Positions 18,542 to 27,959 of a DNA stretch of 64,000 nucleotides are shown here, in pieces. Each line of letters begins with the position of its first letter. The first letter of the stretch is position 1. The translations under genes were made by a program, and so were the position numbers. The notes under the pieces were generated by a model. That model was not told the origin of the DNA. It did not search any database and saw only the letters and a program-made list of their open reading frames with translations. The DNA lies in assembly GCF_024138675.1 (NCBI RefSeq), contig NZ_CP090959.1:62001-126000 (forward strand). The letters are read 5' to 3'. The DNA comes from Simiduia sp. 21SJ11W-1. GTDB taxonomy: Bacteria; Pseudomonadota; Gammaproteobacteria; Pseudomonadales; Cellvibrionaceae.

Positions 18542-19654
18542 ATGAAAAAGGCTTTAATGATGTTGCCATTGGCGTGCGCCATCGCTGCCGGCAATGGGTA
18601 TGCAGACCAAATGGGCTTTGAAGTATCAGCCGGTGTGAACGCCACCAACTGGGATAAAAACCGCGATCTTGAAGACAGCACCGGCCTTATGGGCGCGCTT
18701 GGCTATCGCATCAACGATCGCTGGGGCATCGAGGCGATGTACGTACAAAACGATACCGAAACGGATCCCGGAAATTTTGACGTAGATGCACAAAAACTGC
18801 ATATAGATGCGCTGTACCACTTTCGCACCGATGAGCGCGTGCAGCCCTATTTTTTGATGGGCATGGGTAAAAACCGCTACAAATACAGCGGCGGCAGCGA
18901 CAGCGAGAGTACCTTTAACGCGGGCGCCGGCATAAAGGCCTACCTGACCGACAATTTTTTGCTGCGCGGTGACATGCGCGCTATCCGCGGCTCTGAAGAC
19001 GGCCACATAGATCTGGGCACCAACATCGCCCTCACCTATTTCTTTGGCGTGCGCGATAAAGCGCCGGCGCCGGTTGTGAAAGCAGCCCCAGCCTCTGATG
19101 CCGATAACGATGGTGTGGTAGATACCCGCGATGCCTGCCCGCAAACACCTGCAAACGTGGCCGTTGATAGCCGCGGTTGCCCGCAAGATTCCGATAACGA
19201 CGGCGTGGCCGATTACCTGGACCAATGCCCCAATACCGAAAGCGGTTTAAAGGTAGATGACCAGGGTTGTGCTATCTCGCTCACCGAAGCGGTAGAAATA
19301 AAGCTGGGCGTAAATTTTGATAACAACGCCGCGGTTGTAAAACCCGCCTACTTTGCTGAAATTGGTGAGGTGGCTGAGTTTATGAAGAGCTACAAAGATT
19401 CCGCAGTTGAGTTGCAAGGCTACACGGATTCCCGTGGTTCAGAGGCCTATAACAAAGCCTTGTCGCAGCGCCGTGCCGATGCAGTACGCCAAGTACTGAT
19501 CGAGCAATTTGGCATTGACGCTGCGCGCGTAACCGCCGTTGGTTACGGTGAGGCCAACCCGATTGCCTCTAACGAAACTGCGGCAGGGCGCGAGGAAAAT
19601 CGACGCGTAGTTGCCTCGGTTCAATCGAAAAAAACCACCCAATTGCGCAAGTGA
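18542..19654 (+). CDS. OmpA/OprF-like outer membrane protein
   Basis: 370 residues; ATG 18542 follows GGAGAGACGAA. Signal peptide to about residue 20 (ending GNGYA). Residues 21-170 form an 8-strand OmpA-type barrel ending in TYFF. A linker carries two thrombospondin type 3 calcium-binding repeats (DADNDGVVDTRDACP; DSDNDGVADYLDQCP) and cysteines as in OprF. The C-terminal OmpA domain has the peptidoglycan-binding core ELQGYTDSRGSEAYNKALSQ with its aspartate and the later arginine (NRRV). It anchors the outer membrane to the wall. Single gene with its own terminator. Confidence 0.93.
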   Translation: MKKALMMLPLACAIAAGNGYADQMGFEVSAGVNATNWDKNRDLEDSTGLMGALGYRINDRWGIEAMYVQNDTETDPGNFDVDAQKLHIDALYHFRTDERVQPYFLMGMGKNRYKYSGGSDSESTFNAGAGIKAYLTDNFLLRGDMRAIRGSEDGHIDLGTNIALTYFFGVRDKAPAPVVKAAPASDADNDGVVDTRDACPQTPANVAVDSRGCPQDSDNDGVADYLDQCPNTESGLKVDDQGCAISLTEAVEIKLGVNFDNNAAVVKPAYFAEIGEVAEFMKSYKDSAVELQGYTDSRGSEAYNKALSQRRADAVRQVLIEQFGIDAARVTAVGYGEANPIASNETAAGREENRRVVASVQSKKTTQLRK

Positions 19655-19694
19655 TTATCAAGGCTATCGCGTAGAGTTTTGGTTTAAACCAGAG

Positions 19695-19760
19695 GCCCGT
19701 TTGTTGCAAGGCAAACGGGCAGCGCAAAAAAGGCGAGCCAAGTGCTCGCCTTTTTTGCGC
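19695..19760. terminator. Two hairpins between the porin and usp genes; the second is bidirectional
   Basis: GCCCGTTTG (19695-19703) pairs with CAAACGGGC (19712-19720). Next, the 17-base arm 19722-19738 pairs with 19744-19760; its core is GGCGAGC/GCTCGCC bounded by AAAAAA and TTTTTT. The second hairpin has T-tracts on both strands and serves both convergent genes. Confidence 0.88.
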
Positions 19761-19790
19761 GCCTACTATTAGGCTGACCCTGAATAACGC

Positions 19791-20648
19791 TTAGCTAACG
19801 CTGAATAAATCAACGGATAATTGGTCGAGCACCTTTTCTGCGGTATTGCCAAGCACGGTGGCGGCAAGGCCGGTGCGGGCCACGGTACCCATTACCAATA
19901 AATCGGCGTGCAGCTTTTGTACGCTATCGGGGATGACGTCAATCGCTGCGCCATCTACCAAGTGCACGCGATTAGTGGCTACACCAAAACGCTGGGCAAC
20001 CATTTCGGCCGGTGGATGATCGTCTGAATCGGTGAGTTGGAATAAATCGCGCAAATTCGCTGAGTGGTGTACCGCCGAAACCAGGTGCAATTCAGCTTTG
20101 GTGGCATTGGCCAGCTGTTGCGCCTGGCTTACGATTTTGTTGTTGAGTTGATCGTGAGATGACTGGCCGTCTTCCAGGCTGATGGCGGCCACTACTATGC
20201 CGTTTTGCCAATCGTCATCAGCCTTGACCAGTAACACGGGGCAAGGTGAGGTACGCATCAGATAGATGTCTGAGGTGCGCCTGAGTGCGCGCTCGAGCTT
20301 GCTGTGTTTGAAGCTGGTTTTCACCACAAACTTGGCACCAATGCGGCCCGCAGACTGAGCCACCATCACTTCCCACTTTTGATTCCACACCACTTCGCAG
20401 CGTACCTTGATGCCCTGCGCACGCACAGGCTCTGCCAACTCTTCCAGCCATTGCTTGGTGCTGGTGACCTGGGTGTGCTTGGCGTCTTTGCGGGAGCTGA
20501 ACGAGCCCATTTCGTCATCGGTTAAATAGGTACAGCAAAACAGATGCAATTGCGCTTGGGTTTCCAGCGCCAGGCTAACGGCGCGGCGCAGCGCCATTTG
20601 ATCATCGGTGACCGGATCTATCACTACCAATAACGTCTGTGCACTCAT
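19791..20648 (-). CDS. Universal stress protein with two Usp domains (UspE-like)
   Basis: 285 residues from the ATG at 20648, preceded by AGGAA. Two UspA domains, about residues 4-150 and 155-285, as in UspE. The second ends LLVMGTVARTGLAATVLGNT followed by AEKVL, a G-2x-G-9x-G(S/T)-like loop; the first ends MRTSPCPVLLVK. Such tandem proteins accumulate under starvation and respiratory stress; the molecular activity is unknown. Monocistronic with a clear promoter and shared terminator. Confidence 0.9.
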   Translation of the reverse strand: MSAQTLLVVIDPVTDDQMALRRAVSLALETQAQLHLFCCTYLTDDEMGSFSSRKDAKHTQVTSTKQWLEELAEPVRAQGIKVRCEVVWNQKWEVMVAQSAGRIGAKFVVKTSFKHSKLERALRRTSDIYLMRTSPCPVLLVKADDDWQNGIVVAAISLEDGQSSHDQLNNKIVSQAQQLANATKAELHLVSAVHHSANLRDLFQLTDSDDHPPAEMVAQRFGVATNRVHLVDGAAIDVIPDSVQKLHADLLVMGTVARTGLAATVLGNTAEKVLDQLSVDLFSVS

Positions 20649-20669
20649 GGCGGGTTCCTGATTGAAAGA

Positions 20670-20715
20670 TTTATACAACAATAGCGAAACTTGTGAAATC
20701 TGTCGTTACTGTAAC
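20670..20715 (-). promoter_or_regulatory. Promoter of the usp gene with an upstream palindrome
   Basis: On the minus strand TTCACA (20697-20692) and TATAAA (20675-20670) are 16 bases apart, about 20 bases from the start codon. Just upstream lies the palindrome GTTACTGTAAC (20705-20715), well placed for an activator site. No known regulator consensus is matched with confidence. Confidence 0.6.
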
Positions 20716-20885
20716 CAAAAAAGCGCACTTTGGCCTTGCGCGTTGCGCAGAAAATCGCGCAGCTGATAAAAACGCTAATTGCAGCGAACCCGCTATAGCG
20801 TGGTGCAAGGTACACAGGGTTAAGTGCGGGTATTCACGCTAGCGGTTGCGGCCAATTGGGGTGAGGGGTATTGATGGGCAAGGTA

Positions 20886-20908
20886 AGCGGGGCCGCTGGG
20901 GCCCCGCT
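20886..20908 (-). terminator. GC-rich hairpin after the autotransporter esterase gene
   Basis: AGCGGGGCC (20886-20894) pairs with GGCCCCGCT (20900-20908), 9 bp with a 5-base loop, 37 bases beyond the esterase stop. There is no clear U-tract, so it may act as a 3'-end stabiliser or need Rho. The rest of 20716-20945 shows no gene. Confidence 0.5.
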
Positions 20909-20945
20909 GGTGTGAGTGGCAGGCAGCCGAAGCTGCGCGTGTGGC

Positions 20946-22901
20946 TTAGAAGTTAACGCTTACGCCCAGGCCCAACAGATCTGTGCGGTTGTCGCCGCGC
21001 TCTGTTTGCCAGCTGGCGGTGATGGCGGCTGCATCGGTGAAGTAGTAACTGGCGCTCAGATTGCCGTGCCAGGCTTGGCCTTTATCCTGGCGGTAGCCCG
21101 GCAGTGAGTAGTCGTTGAGTGCCAGGGTCTGGCTGCTCATGGTGACTTCATAGTCTTCGCCTTTGAGTTCCGAGCGAATGCCCCACTCAGAGGTAACCAC
21201 CAGCTGATCGGCGCGCCAGTGTACAAACAGGCCCACATCGGCGGTGAGTGATGTGTGCTCCTGGTCTTCTACATTCAGCGCGGTGGTCATGCCGCTGTCT
21301 TCGGCGAAGCCGTTGACGTCTATGCTGCGGTAGGCCAGCTCAAGCTTGGGGCCGTAATCCCAGGTGGCATGGGGTGAGATGTTGTAGCCGTATTCCGCCG
21401 AGAAGCCCAGCGAGCTGCCGTCGGTATCACCGGTTTCTGTGCGCGTGGCCACACCCAGGGCAACCTGGCGGCTGCTGTCGTAGCTTTGCTTGCCGAAGTG
21501 CAGGCTTGCGTTGGCCCAGTGGCGATCGGCGTTAAAGCCTGTAAACAGGCTCACGGCCTGACTTTGGGCTTCCAGCTCGCTTCCGGATTCTGCAAAGCTC
21601 AAATCACCGCTGTTAGAGGCGAAGGCCAGGCCCAGGCTCCAGGTGTCGCTCAGGCCGTATTGCATGCCAAGCGCTGCACCACGGGGTTCGGCGCTGGCAT
21701 CTGCATAGCCATTTTGGGCGCGCAAGTTGTGGCCCTGGCCGCGCGCGAAGATTTGCCAATTGCCGGCGCCCAGCTTGTGGCTTGCCAAATTGGCCTGCAT
21801 CTGGTTTTTGAGGCCTATGTGGTCGGCATCAACCAGGCTTGCACCCAGAACTGGCAGCTGCCCAAGCTCTTGGGGTGCGCTTATAAGGCTGTACATGTAA
21901 TCGGCAATAATCTGCTGCGCCGCGGCTGTGGGGTGCACGCCATCGTTAAACACGAGTTTGGTGGGGTCGCCATTGCCCGCCTGCTGCATGCCATACACGG
22001 GGTTTTCCAGGCAGCTACCGCCAGAGCCGTCGTAACAGGTGGCGGTTATTTGCACGGCATCATCAACAAAGCCGTAGCGTGCGGGTTCGGCCAGAATTTC
22101 GCCCATGAGCCCGCGGGTATCTACCGGGATTACATTGGCGTTGGAAGCGGTGAGGCCGGCGTAGAGGGTATCGTTGTAGAGGCTGCTCATGGGCGACCAC
22201 AAAGGCTGGGCACCCGAGCCAATGCCTGCAGGTGTATTGCCCACATCGGGCAGGTTAGACACCATGATGTACTCGGCACCGGCGGCTGCCAGCGCGTTAA
22301 TACCCTCTACCAACGTATTGGCGGCGGTCACTATGTTGGTGACGTTGTTCGGGTCTGCCGGGTTGGTTAAGCCCAGCACGTCGTTGCCGCCACCGTTCAC
22401 ATAGTAAAGGGTGCTCGATTTGGCACTGCCGTACTCGGCAAGGTAGCCATCGCGTACTTTGGCGGGGCCAGCGGCGGGGTTAAATACCACCGAGCCATTT
22501 TCATCGGTAATGGATGCCTTGATTTGCGCCGAGGTGTAGCCACCCACCGCGTAGTTGGTGCCCGCGGGGAAACCCGTGACAGGGCTTGGCAAATAAGGGG
22601 TAGAGGCGGCCAGGTAGCCCAGCCCCAGTTGCTGGCTGAGGCGTTGCACGCCTACCAGGTCGGTTTCGCTGCCGGCGCCGTTCACGCGGTTGGTAAAGCG
22701 CAGGCCACTGGCGGGAACCATGAAATTCGGGTTTATGGGGCCGCCGGCATCGGGAAACTGGCCCGAATCCGACAGGCTGTCGCCAAATACCACAAGCTCG
22801 TCAAAGGGGGATGCAGCCAATGCCTGAGTGCTGCAAAGCAGCAGTGCAGCGGCAAGGGGCTTTAGGGTGGATGTCAGGGCGTGCGAGTGCTGAAACTTCA
22901 T
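20946..22901 (-). CDS. GDSL/SGNH esterase autotransporter (EstA-like)
   Basis: 651 residues; I chose the ATG at 22901 (AGGA seven bases before it) over 22916. Signal peptide to about residue 30 (TQALAA). The passenger starts with VVFGDSLSDSG (Ser42 as nucleophile); VNGGGNDVLG holds the block III Gly/Asn; NDGVHPTAAAQ has the catalytic Asp and His. The last 270 residues form an autotransporter barrel ending in phenylalanine (LGLGVSVNF). As in Pseudomonas EstA the passenger probably stays tethered at the cell surface and hydrolyses short- to medium-chain esters or lipids. Ten-plus asparagines and cysteines (TCYDGSGGSCLENP) suggest a surface loop with one disulfide. Confidence 0.94.
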   Translation of the reverse strand: MKFQHSHALTSTLKPLAAALLLCSTQALAASPFDELVVFGDSLSDSGQFPDAGGPINPNFMVPASGLRFTNRVNGAGSETDLVGVQRLSQQLGLGYLAASTPYLPSPVTGFPAGTNYAVGGYTSAQIKASITDENGSVVFNPAAGPAKVRDGYLAEYGSAKSSTLYYVNGGGNDVLGLTNPADPNNVTNIVTAANTLVEGINALAAAGAEYIMVSNLPDVGNTPAGIGSGAQPLWSPMSSLYNDTLYAGLTASNANVIPVDTRGLMGEILAEPARYGFVDDAVQITATCYDGSGGSCLENPVYGMQQAGNGDPTKLVFNDGVHPTAAAQQIIADYMYSLISAPQELGQLPVLGASLVDADHIGLKNQMQANLASHKLGAGNWQIFARGQGHNLRAQNGYADASAEPRGAALGMQYGLSDTWSLGLAFASNSGDLSFAESGSELEAQSQAVSLFTGFNADRHWANASLHFGKQSYDSSRQVALGVATRTETGDTDGSSLGFSAEYGYNISPHATWDYGPKLELAYRSIDVNGFAEDSGMTTALNVEDQEHTSLTADVGLFVHWRADQLVVTSEWGIRSELKGEDYEVTMSSQTLALNDYSLPGYRQDKGQAWHGNLSASYYFTDAAAITASWQTERGDNRTDLLGLGVSVNF

Positions 22902-23097
22902 TGCGTCATTCCTCATTACGACAATGGGCTGTCGTGTGCATGTTTATTATTATTGCGCTCGCCGGTGGGCAAGCACGGTGGAGCAAGCTGCGCAAAAACC
23001 GAATAGGTTCAGTGATTTATGGTTGTTTTTTCACCGATACGCTCTGGATCATAAGGGGGATCACAAGGCGATGCCAGCCGCGCGGCTGACCTGATGG

Positions 23098-24984
23098 TCA
23101 CTCGGCGGCTTGCAGTAGTTCGAGTTCTTCAGAGAGTTCAAACCAGCGCGTCTCAGCGGCCTCAAGGCCTGCTTTTGCTTCGGCCTGGGCCTGAATCAAG
23201 GCGTGTAAACGGTCTTTCTGGTCGTCTTGGTAAAGGCTGGTATCGGCCATGGCAGCTTCCACTTCGGAAAGCGTGGCCTGAAAGCTTTCCATCTGTTGCT
23301 CGGCCTTTTTCAGGGCTTGGGTCAGCGGCTTAAGCCTCGCCCGTTGGGCGGCAGCTTGCTGGCGCTGGGCCTTGCGGTCTACTTTATTGGCGTCGTCACT
23401 GGTGTTGGCGGTGGGTGCGGCAGTTTGTTGTAGCGCCTGGGTCCATTGATGGTAGGCCTCAAGGTCACCGGCGAAGGGTTCAACCCGGCCCTGATGTACC
23501 AGCCAGAATTCCTCCACTGTGTTGCGCAGCAAATGCCGATCGTGGGAAACCACCACCACCGCCCCTTCGAAGGCCTGCAGCGCTACGGTAAGGGCGTGGC
23601 GCATTTCCAGATCCAGGTGGTTGGTGGGTTCATCCAAAAGCAGCAGGTTGGGCTTTTGCCAGGCGATAATGGCGAGCGCCAAACGCGCTTTTTCACCACC
23701 GGAAAAGGGCCGCACCTTGGCCAGCGCCAGATCGCCGTTAAAGCCGAAACCGCCCAAAAAGTTGCGAATTTCCTGATCGCTGGCCTTCGGCGCAAGCCGT
23801 TGCAAGTGCAGCGCGGGCGTGGCGTCTAGATCCAGCGCCTGCAACTGGTGTTGGGCAAAATAGCCCACGCGCAGGTGTTCGCCGGCAATGCGCTCGCCGG
23901 CCAAGGGTGCCAGGTCGCCCGTGAGTGCTTTTACGAGGGTAGATTTACCGGCGCCGTTAAAGCCCAAAAGGCCAATGCGCATGCCCGGCAAGAGGGTGAG
24001 GTTCAAATTGTTAAACAGGCGCTTTTCACCATAGCCTAATTGCGCCTGTTGCAGGCTCACCAGCGGCGTGCTGACCTTCTCGTAACAGGGAATGGCAAAG
24101 TGAAAGGGCGAATCTATGTGTGCAGGGGCGATAGATTCCATGCGCTCGAGCTCTTTCAGCCGGCTTTGGGCCTGCTTGGCCTTGGAGGCCTTGGCGCGAA
24201 AACGGCGCACAAAATCTTCAATTTCAGCCACCCGCGCCTGCTGTTTTTCAAACGCCAGCTGTTGCTGTGCCAGCCGCTCGGCTTTTTGGCGTTCGTAGGC
24301 GGAGTAATTGCCCACATACAGCACCAGCTTCTGGCCTTCCAGGTTGACGATGCGATCTACCGTTTGATCGAGAAAATCCCGGTCGTGGGATATCAGCACC
24401 AGCGTGCCGGCGTAGCGCTTGAGCCATTGTTCAAGCCAGAGGGTGGTGTCTAAATCCAGGTGGTTGGTGGGTTCATCCAGCAATAACAAATCACTGGGGC
24501 ACATAAGTGCCTGGGCCAGATTCAGGCGAATGCGCCAGCCACCGGAGAAATCGCTCACGGGTTTCAGTTCATCACCCGGTGCAAAGCCAAGGCCGGCCAG
24601 CAATTGCAGGGCGCGGGCATCGGCGGTATAGCCGTCTATGTGTTCCATATCGGCATAGGCGCGCGCCAGTGCTTCGCCTTCGCAGGTGGCCATCAACCCC
24701 TGCAGGCGGCGCAGCTCGGTATCGCCATCCAGCACGTGGTCGAGCGCAGTGCGGTTGGTGTTTTCAATTTCCTGGGCCATGTGCGCAATGCGCCACTGGG
24801 CCGGCACCTGGGCGTGGCCTGCATCGGTGCTGAGCGCGCCCAGCAACAATTGGAAGAGCGAAGATTTACCCGTACCATTGGCGCCAATCAGGCCCACATG
24901 TTGGCCCGGATGGATGCGCAGGTCGGCCTGCTCCAGCAAAAATTTTTGCCCGCGTTGCAGGCTGACTTGGTTTAGTTCAATCAT
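23098..24984 (-). CDS. yheS: ABC-F family ATPase (YheS/Uup type)
   Basis: 628 residues from the ATG at 24984 (24993 also possible). Two ABC domains without membrane segments: Walker A GANGTGKSS and GFNGAGKST, signatures FSGGWRIRLNLA and FSGGEKARLALA, Walker B LLLLDEPTNHLDL twice. A basic linker of about 80 residues (FVRRFRAKASKAKQAQ) lies between them, and a C-terminal coiled coil (about residues 540-620). ABC-F proteins act on the ribosome, binding the E site. The length and C-terminal coil match YheS. The divergent TIGR02444 gene starts 45 bases away. Confidence 0.93.
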   Translation of the reverse strand: MIELNQVSLQRGQKFLLEQADLRIHPGQHVGLIGANGTGKSSLFQLLLGALSTDAGHAQVPAQWRIAHMAQEIENTNRTALDHVLDGDTELRRLQGLMATCEGEALARAYADMEHIDGYTADARALQLLAGLGFAPGDELKPVSDFSGGWRIRLNLAQALMCPSDLLLLDEPTNHLDLDTTLWLEQWLKRYAGTLVLISHDRDFLDQTVDRIVNLEGQKLVLYVGNYSAYERQKAERLAQQQLAFEKQQARVAEIEDFVRRFRAKASKAKQAQSRLKELERMESIAPAHIDSPFHFAIPCYEKVSTPLVSLQQAQLGYGEKRLFNNLNLTLLPGMRIGLLGFNGAGKSTLVKALTGDLAPLAGERIAGEHLRVGYFAQHQLQALDLDATPALHLQRLAPKASDQEIRNFLGGFGFNGDLALAKVRPFSGGEKARLALAIIAWQKPNLLLLDEPTNHLDLEMRHALTVALQAFEGAVVVVSHDRHLLRNTVEEFWLVHQGRVEPFAGDLEAYHQWTQALQQTAAPTANTSDDANKVDRKAQRQQAAAQRARLKPLTQALKKAEQQMESFQATLSEVEAAMADTSLYQDDQKDRLHALIQAQAEAKAGLEAAETRWFELSEELELLQAAE

Positions 24985-25028
24985 GGCGCGCATTGTATCA
25001 GCGCGCCCAAGGGCCACCAGTAGAATCT

Positions 25029-25505
25029 ATGCAGACATTTAAAGAATTTGCCTTGCGCCTGTACGGGCAGCCAGAGGTTGAGGCCGAGTGCCTGCACTGG
25101 CAAGACAGTCACGGTGTGAGCGTGCCCCTGTTGTTGTGTTGCGCCTGGCTTGATTGGCGCAAGGTGGGCTGCGAACCCGCGCAACTGCAGACACTGGTAG
25201 CCCCGGTGCTGGCCTGGGAGCAAGATATCGTGTGGCCTATGCGTAAGCTGCGCCGTGAATTCAAGGTCGCCGCCACCAAAGACGCCGCCGCCGAACAGGC
25301 CCGCGAGCGTATCAAGCAGGCGGAACTACAGGCCGAGCTCGTGGTGCTCGACAAGCTTGCCGCCCTGCCCTGGCTCCCCAGCCCCCACTCTGCATTGGCA
25401 AGCCTCATACAGCATTACCAGCTGGCCGAATGTGACGGTTTCCCCGCTTTGCGCCAAGCAGTGGCCGCCCTGCAACCGGTGCGCTTAACAGGCCCAGATA
25501 ACTAG
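25029..25505 (+). CDS. TIGR02444 (DUF2390) family protein
   Basis: 158 residues from ATG 25029. FALRLYGQPEVEAECLHWQD and VSVPLLLCCAWLDWRKVG are typical of the family, and the rest is helical with WPMRKLRREFK. No function is known. Beside yheS in Pseudomonas-like genomes too, which supports the call. Confidence 0.85.
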   Translation: MQTFKEFALRLYGQPEVEAECLHWQDSHGVSVPLLLCCAWLDWRKVGCEPAQLQTLVAPVLAWEQDIVWPMRKLRREFKVAATKDAAAEQARERIKQAELQAELVVLDKLAALPWLPSPHSALASLIQHYQLAECDGFPALRQAVAALQPVRLTGPDN

Positions 25506-25573
25506 GCTAGTATTGGCCGCTCGTCATGCACGCCTAAGCCAGTGTGGAGCTTGGGTCCAACCGGAAGAAGATA

Positions 25574-26311
25574 ATGATTAAAGTGAAACACAGCCTGGTA
25601 TCAGGCATTGCTCTGGCGTCTGTATTGTTGGCCGCCTGTGGCGCAGACAAAAAAGCTGAAGAAGCCAAGCTTGAAAGCCTGGAATCCAAAGTGAGCTACA
25701 TGTTCGGCACCAACATGGCGAGCCAGTTCAAGCAAGAGGGTTTCCAGCTTGATGCCAACGCTATTGCACTGGCCATTAACGACGTTCAGGCCGGCAAAGA
25801 AAGCCGTATCAGCGAAGAAGAAATGCAGCAAGTGATGCAAGACTTCCAAGCCAAGGCCCAGGCCCAGCAGGAAGAAAAGTTCAACGCCGTAGCTGAGGGC
25901 AACCTCAAAGAAAGCGAAACCTTCCTGGCGGAAAACGCGCAGAAAGAAGGTGTTCAAACTACCGAATCTGGCCTGCAGTACAAAGTGGTTGCCGAGGGTG
26001 AAGGCGACAAGCCCACCACCGCAGACAGCGTGACAGTGCACTACAAAGGCACCTTGATTGATGGCACCGAGTTCGACAGCTCTTACAGCCGTGGCGAGCC
26101 CGTCAGCTTCCCGGTAACCGGCGTGATCCCCGGTTGGACAGAGGCACTGCAACTGATGAGCCCGGGCGCCAAGTACGAGTTGTACATTCCATCAGACCTG
26201 GCCTACGGCCCAGGCGGCACAGGCCCCATCGGCCCGAACCAGGCGCTGATTTTTGAAGTGGAATTGCTGAGCGTTGAAGCCTCGGAAGACAAAGAAGCCG
26301 CCGCAAAATAA
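25574..26311 (+). CDS. FKBP-type peptidyl-prolyl isomerase lipoprotein (FkpA/FklB/Mip-like)
   Basis: 245 residues; ATG 25574 follows GGAAGAAG. The lipobox is LLAAC-Gly, so it is a lipoprotein, outer-membrane sorted by the +2 rule. An N-terminal helical dimerisation domain (to about residue 125) is followed by an FKBP domain with DSVTVHYKGTLIDGTEFDSSY, VIPGWTEALQLM and IPSDLAYG. It catalyses proline isomerisation and acts as a periplasmic chaperone. Ends with an acidic tail. In Pseudomonas an FKBP isomerase also lies beside algQ and dsbH. Confidence 0.94.
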   Translation: MIKVKHSLVSGIALASVLLAACGADKKAEEAKLESLESKVSYMFGTNMASQFKQEGFQLDANAIALAINDVQAGKESRISEEEMQQVMQDFQAKAQAQQEEKFNAVAEGNLKESETFLAENAQKEGVQTTESGLQYKVVAEGEGDKPTTADSVTVHYKGTLIDGTEFDSSYSRGEPVSFPVTGVIPGWTEALQLMSPGAKYELYIPSDLAYGPGGTGPIGPNQALIFEVELLSVEASEDKEAAAK

Positions 26312-26324
26312 GCGCGCGGTAATT

Positions 26325-26353
26325 AAAAAGGCTGCTGCGGCAGCCTTTTTTTT
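26325..26353. terminator. Bidirectional terminator between the FKBP and WD40 genes
   Basis: AAAAAGGCTGC (26325-26335) and GCAGCCTTTTT (26340-26350) with a 4-base loop and further T. A-run on one side and T-run on the other suit both convergent genes. Confidence 0.92.
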
Positions 26354-26358
26354 GCCTG

Positions 26359-27327
26359 TTATTTAAGGATGTGAATAAAGCCGTTACTGGCAACGGCCAC
26401 ATGGTGGTTGCCCGCAAAGGCCAGCGCCAACACAGAGGCGCCGGTGGGCTGTAGGGTTTCGCGCTTGGGCAGGCGCCAGCGCTTAAGCTCGCTAAGGCTC
26501 GCCACGTCCCACAGCTGCACTATTTCATCGGGGCGGCCGGTGATGAGCTGTTTGCCGTCGCTGGAAAAGCGCGCGGCAGTAAAGCGCAGGCCGCGCTTAA
26601 CCATTGAGGCCTGTAGCGGAATGTTGCCGATGGCGCGGCCGGTTTCCAGGTTCCACAGCACGGCCTTGTCATATTTGGCGGCGGTCAGTGCGCGGGTGCC
26701 GTCTTCGCTCAAGGCCACCATCTGCACTTCATCTTCATGCTGGAAGGTTTGCAGGGCGGTGCTGGTGTCGGTATCCCACAGAATAGCGGTGTGATCTTCA
26801 GAGCCCGTGAGTGCAAGCTTGCCATTGCCCGAGAGTGACACCTTACGCACCCGGTTGGTGTGGCGCAGGGTGCGCGCTATGCCGCCGCGTTTGATGTCGA
26901 AGATAACCGCGCTGCCATCCACCAGCCCCAGCAGCGCAAAGTCGCCCGTGGGGGTGAGCGCCATGTCGAGTATTTCGGCCGGTGCATTCCAAAAGCGCAC
27001 CGCCTGGCCCGATTGCAAATCCCAGAACACAATGGTGTGGGTGGTGGCGGTGGCAACCCAGCGGCCATCAGCCGAAAAGGCACTGGCGTGCAGCGTGGAT
27101 TGCTCGCCGGCTTTGTGGTTCCAGTTATACAAGCGCTCGAAATCCGTTACCCGCCAGAGGCTGCCGCCTTCAAAAATGGAGCCGATCACTGCGTATTGCC
27201 CGGTGGCATCAAGGCTTGCACTGAGTGCACCCTTGTTGGCAACTTCAATACTTTTTGTGGGAGTGGGCGTTGAATCGCACGCGGTGAGCCAGAGGATCAG
27301 CAAAAGGCTTGCGGCTTTCCATTTCAT
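26359..27327 (-). CDS. WD40-repeat lipoprotein
   Basis: 322 residues from the ATG at 27327. A signal sequence ends in the lipobox LTAC, followed by Asp-Ser; aspartate at +2 predicts inner-membrane retention. About six WD40 units follow, each with a Trp-Asp-type ending (VFWDLQSG, ILWDTDTS, VLWNLETG, QLWDVAS), together forming a beta-propeller in the periplasm. It lies between the FKBP gene and rsd. No partner is visible. Likely a scaffold; function unknown. Confidence 0.9.
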   Translation of the reverse strand: MKWKAASLLLILWLTACDSTPTPTKSIEVANKGALSASLDATGQYAVIGSIFEGGSLWRVTDFERLYNWNHKAGEQSTLHASAFSADGRWVATATTHTIVFWDLQSGQAVRFWNAPAEILDMALTPTGDFALLGLVDGSAVIFDIKRGGIARTLRHTNRVRKVSLSGNGKLALTGSEDHTAILWDTDTSTALQTFQHEDEVQMVALSEDGTRALTAAKYDKAVLWNLETGRAIGNIPLQASMVKRGLRFTAARFSSDGKQLITGRPDEIVQLWDVASLSELKRWRLPKRETLQPTGASVLALAFAGNHHVAVASNGFIHILK

Positions 27328-27422
27328 ACGCGTATCTCTTAAGGCAACTGGCAATTGGCTAGTGGCTTTAAAGATAGTGTATATCGGCAGGCTTCGCCCG
27401 AGTGGCCCCGGGCGAGATGCGC

Positions 27423-27884
27423 TTACACCACGAGGTCTTTGTGGGCGTCGTGCAGTACCGCAATAAGGCGATCTTCCGCGGCGAAGCGGGTTTCCAAGGC
27501 ATCACCCAAGTGCGACAAATCGTTGCGCAGGGCGTCGAGGTCGTCGGTTTCCTGGTACTTGTCGTTGAAATCCAGAATCACGTCGGTGGTTGGATCTATC
27601 TTGGTGTAGAGCTCGCCGGCCTCTTTAATGGCCGCCTTATCTTCGAATTCCTTGGCCTCTTCCACCAGCTGCTTGTACACCTCAAAGTGGCCCGCCGAGG
27701 TGTAATCCACCAGCAGTTCGCACAGGGTGCGCACGGCATCGCCATGCTGCTCTGGCTCGAAGGCATCGTAGTCTGAGAGTTTGCAATACAGAACCAGCAC
27801 ATCCTGACGTTCCTGCAGCCAGCGATCGATAATATCACTGACGCCACCCCAACGTTCTTTGGCCGTTACGCAGTTTTCGAGCAT
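27423..27884 (-). CDS. rsd: Rsd/AlgQ family anti-sigma-70 regulator
   Basis: 153 residues, the usual length. MLENCVTAKERWGGVSDIIDRWLQERQ is cut here to its key part, ERWGGVSDIIDRWL, which is diagnostic. Rsd binds sigma-70 region 4 in stationary phase and shifts polymerase to other sigma factors; the Pseudomonas orthologue AlgQ influences alginate and siderophore genes. The DUF nearby genes (FKBP, DsbB) match the Pseudomonas algQ neighbourhood. Confidence 0.92.
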   Translation of the reverse strand: MLENCVTAKERWGGVSDIIDRWLQERQDVLVLYCKLSDYDAFEPEQHGDAVRTLCELLVDYTSAGHFEVYKQLVEEAKEFEDKAAIKEAGELYTKIDPTTDVILDFNDKYQETDDLDALRNDLSHLGDALETRFAAEDRLIAVLHDAHKDLVV

Positions 27885-27959
27885 GTCGCTAATTCCTTAA
27901 CGCTTTCGACGAGACGAGTGATCAATGTAGGGGAAAGCGTGAACGCCGGCAAGACTTAA

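Noticed and set aside
21486-22370. 294-codon open frame on the plus strand
   Set aside because: Antisense to the GDSL autotransporter gene, whose motifs are unmistakable; the plus frame shows no family and no start signal.
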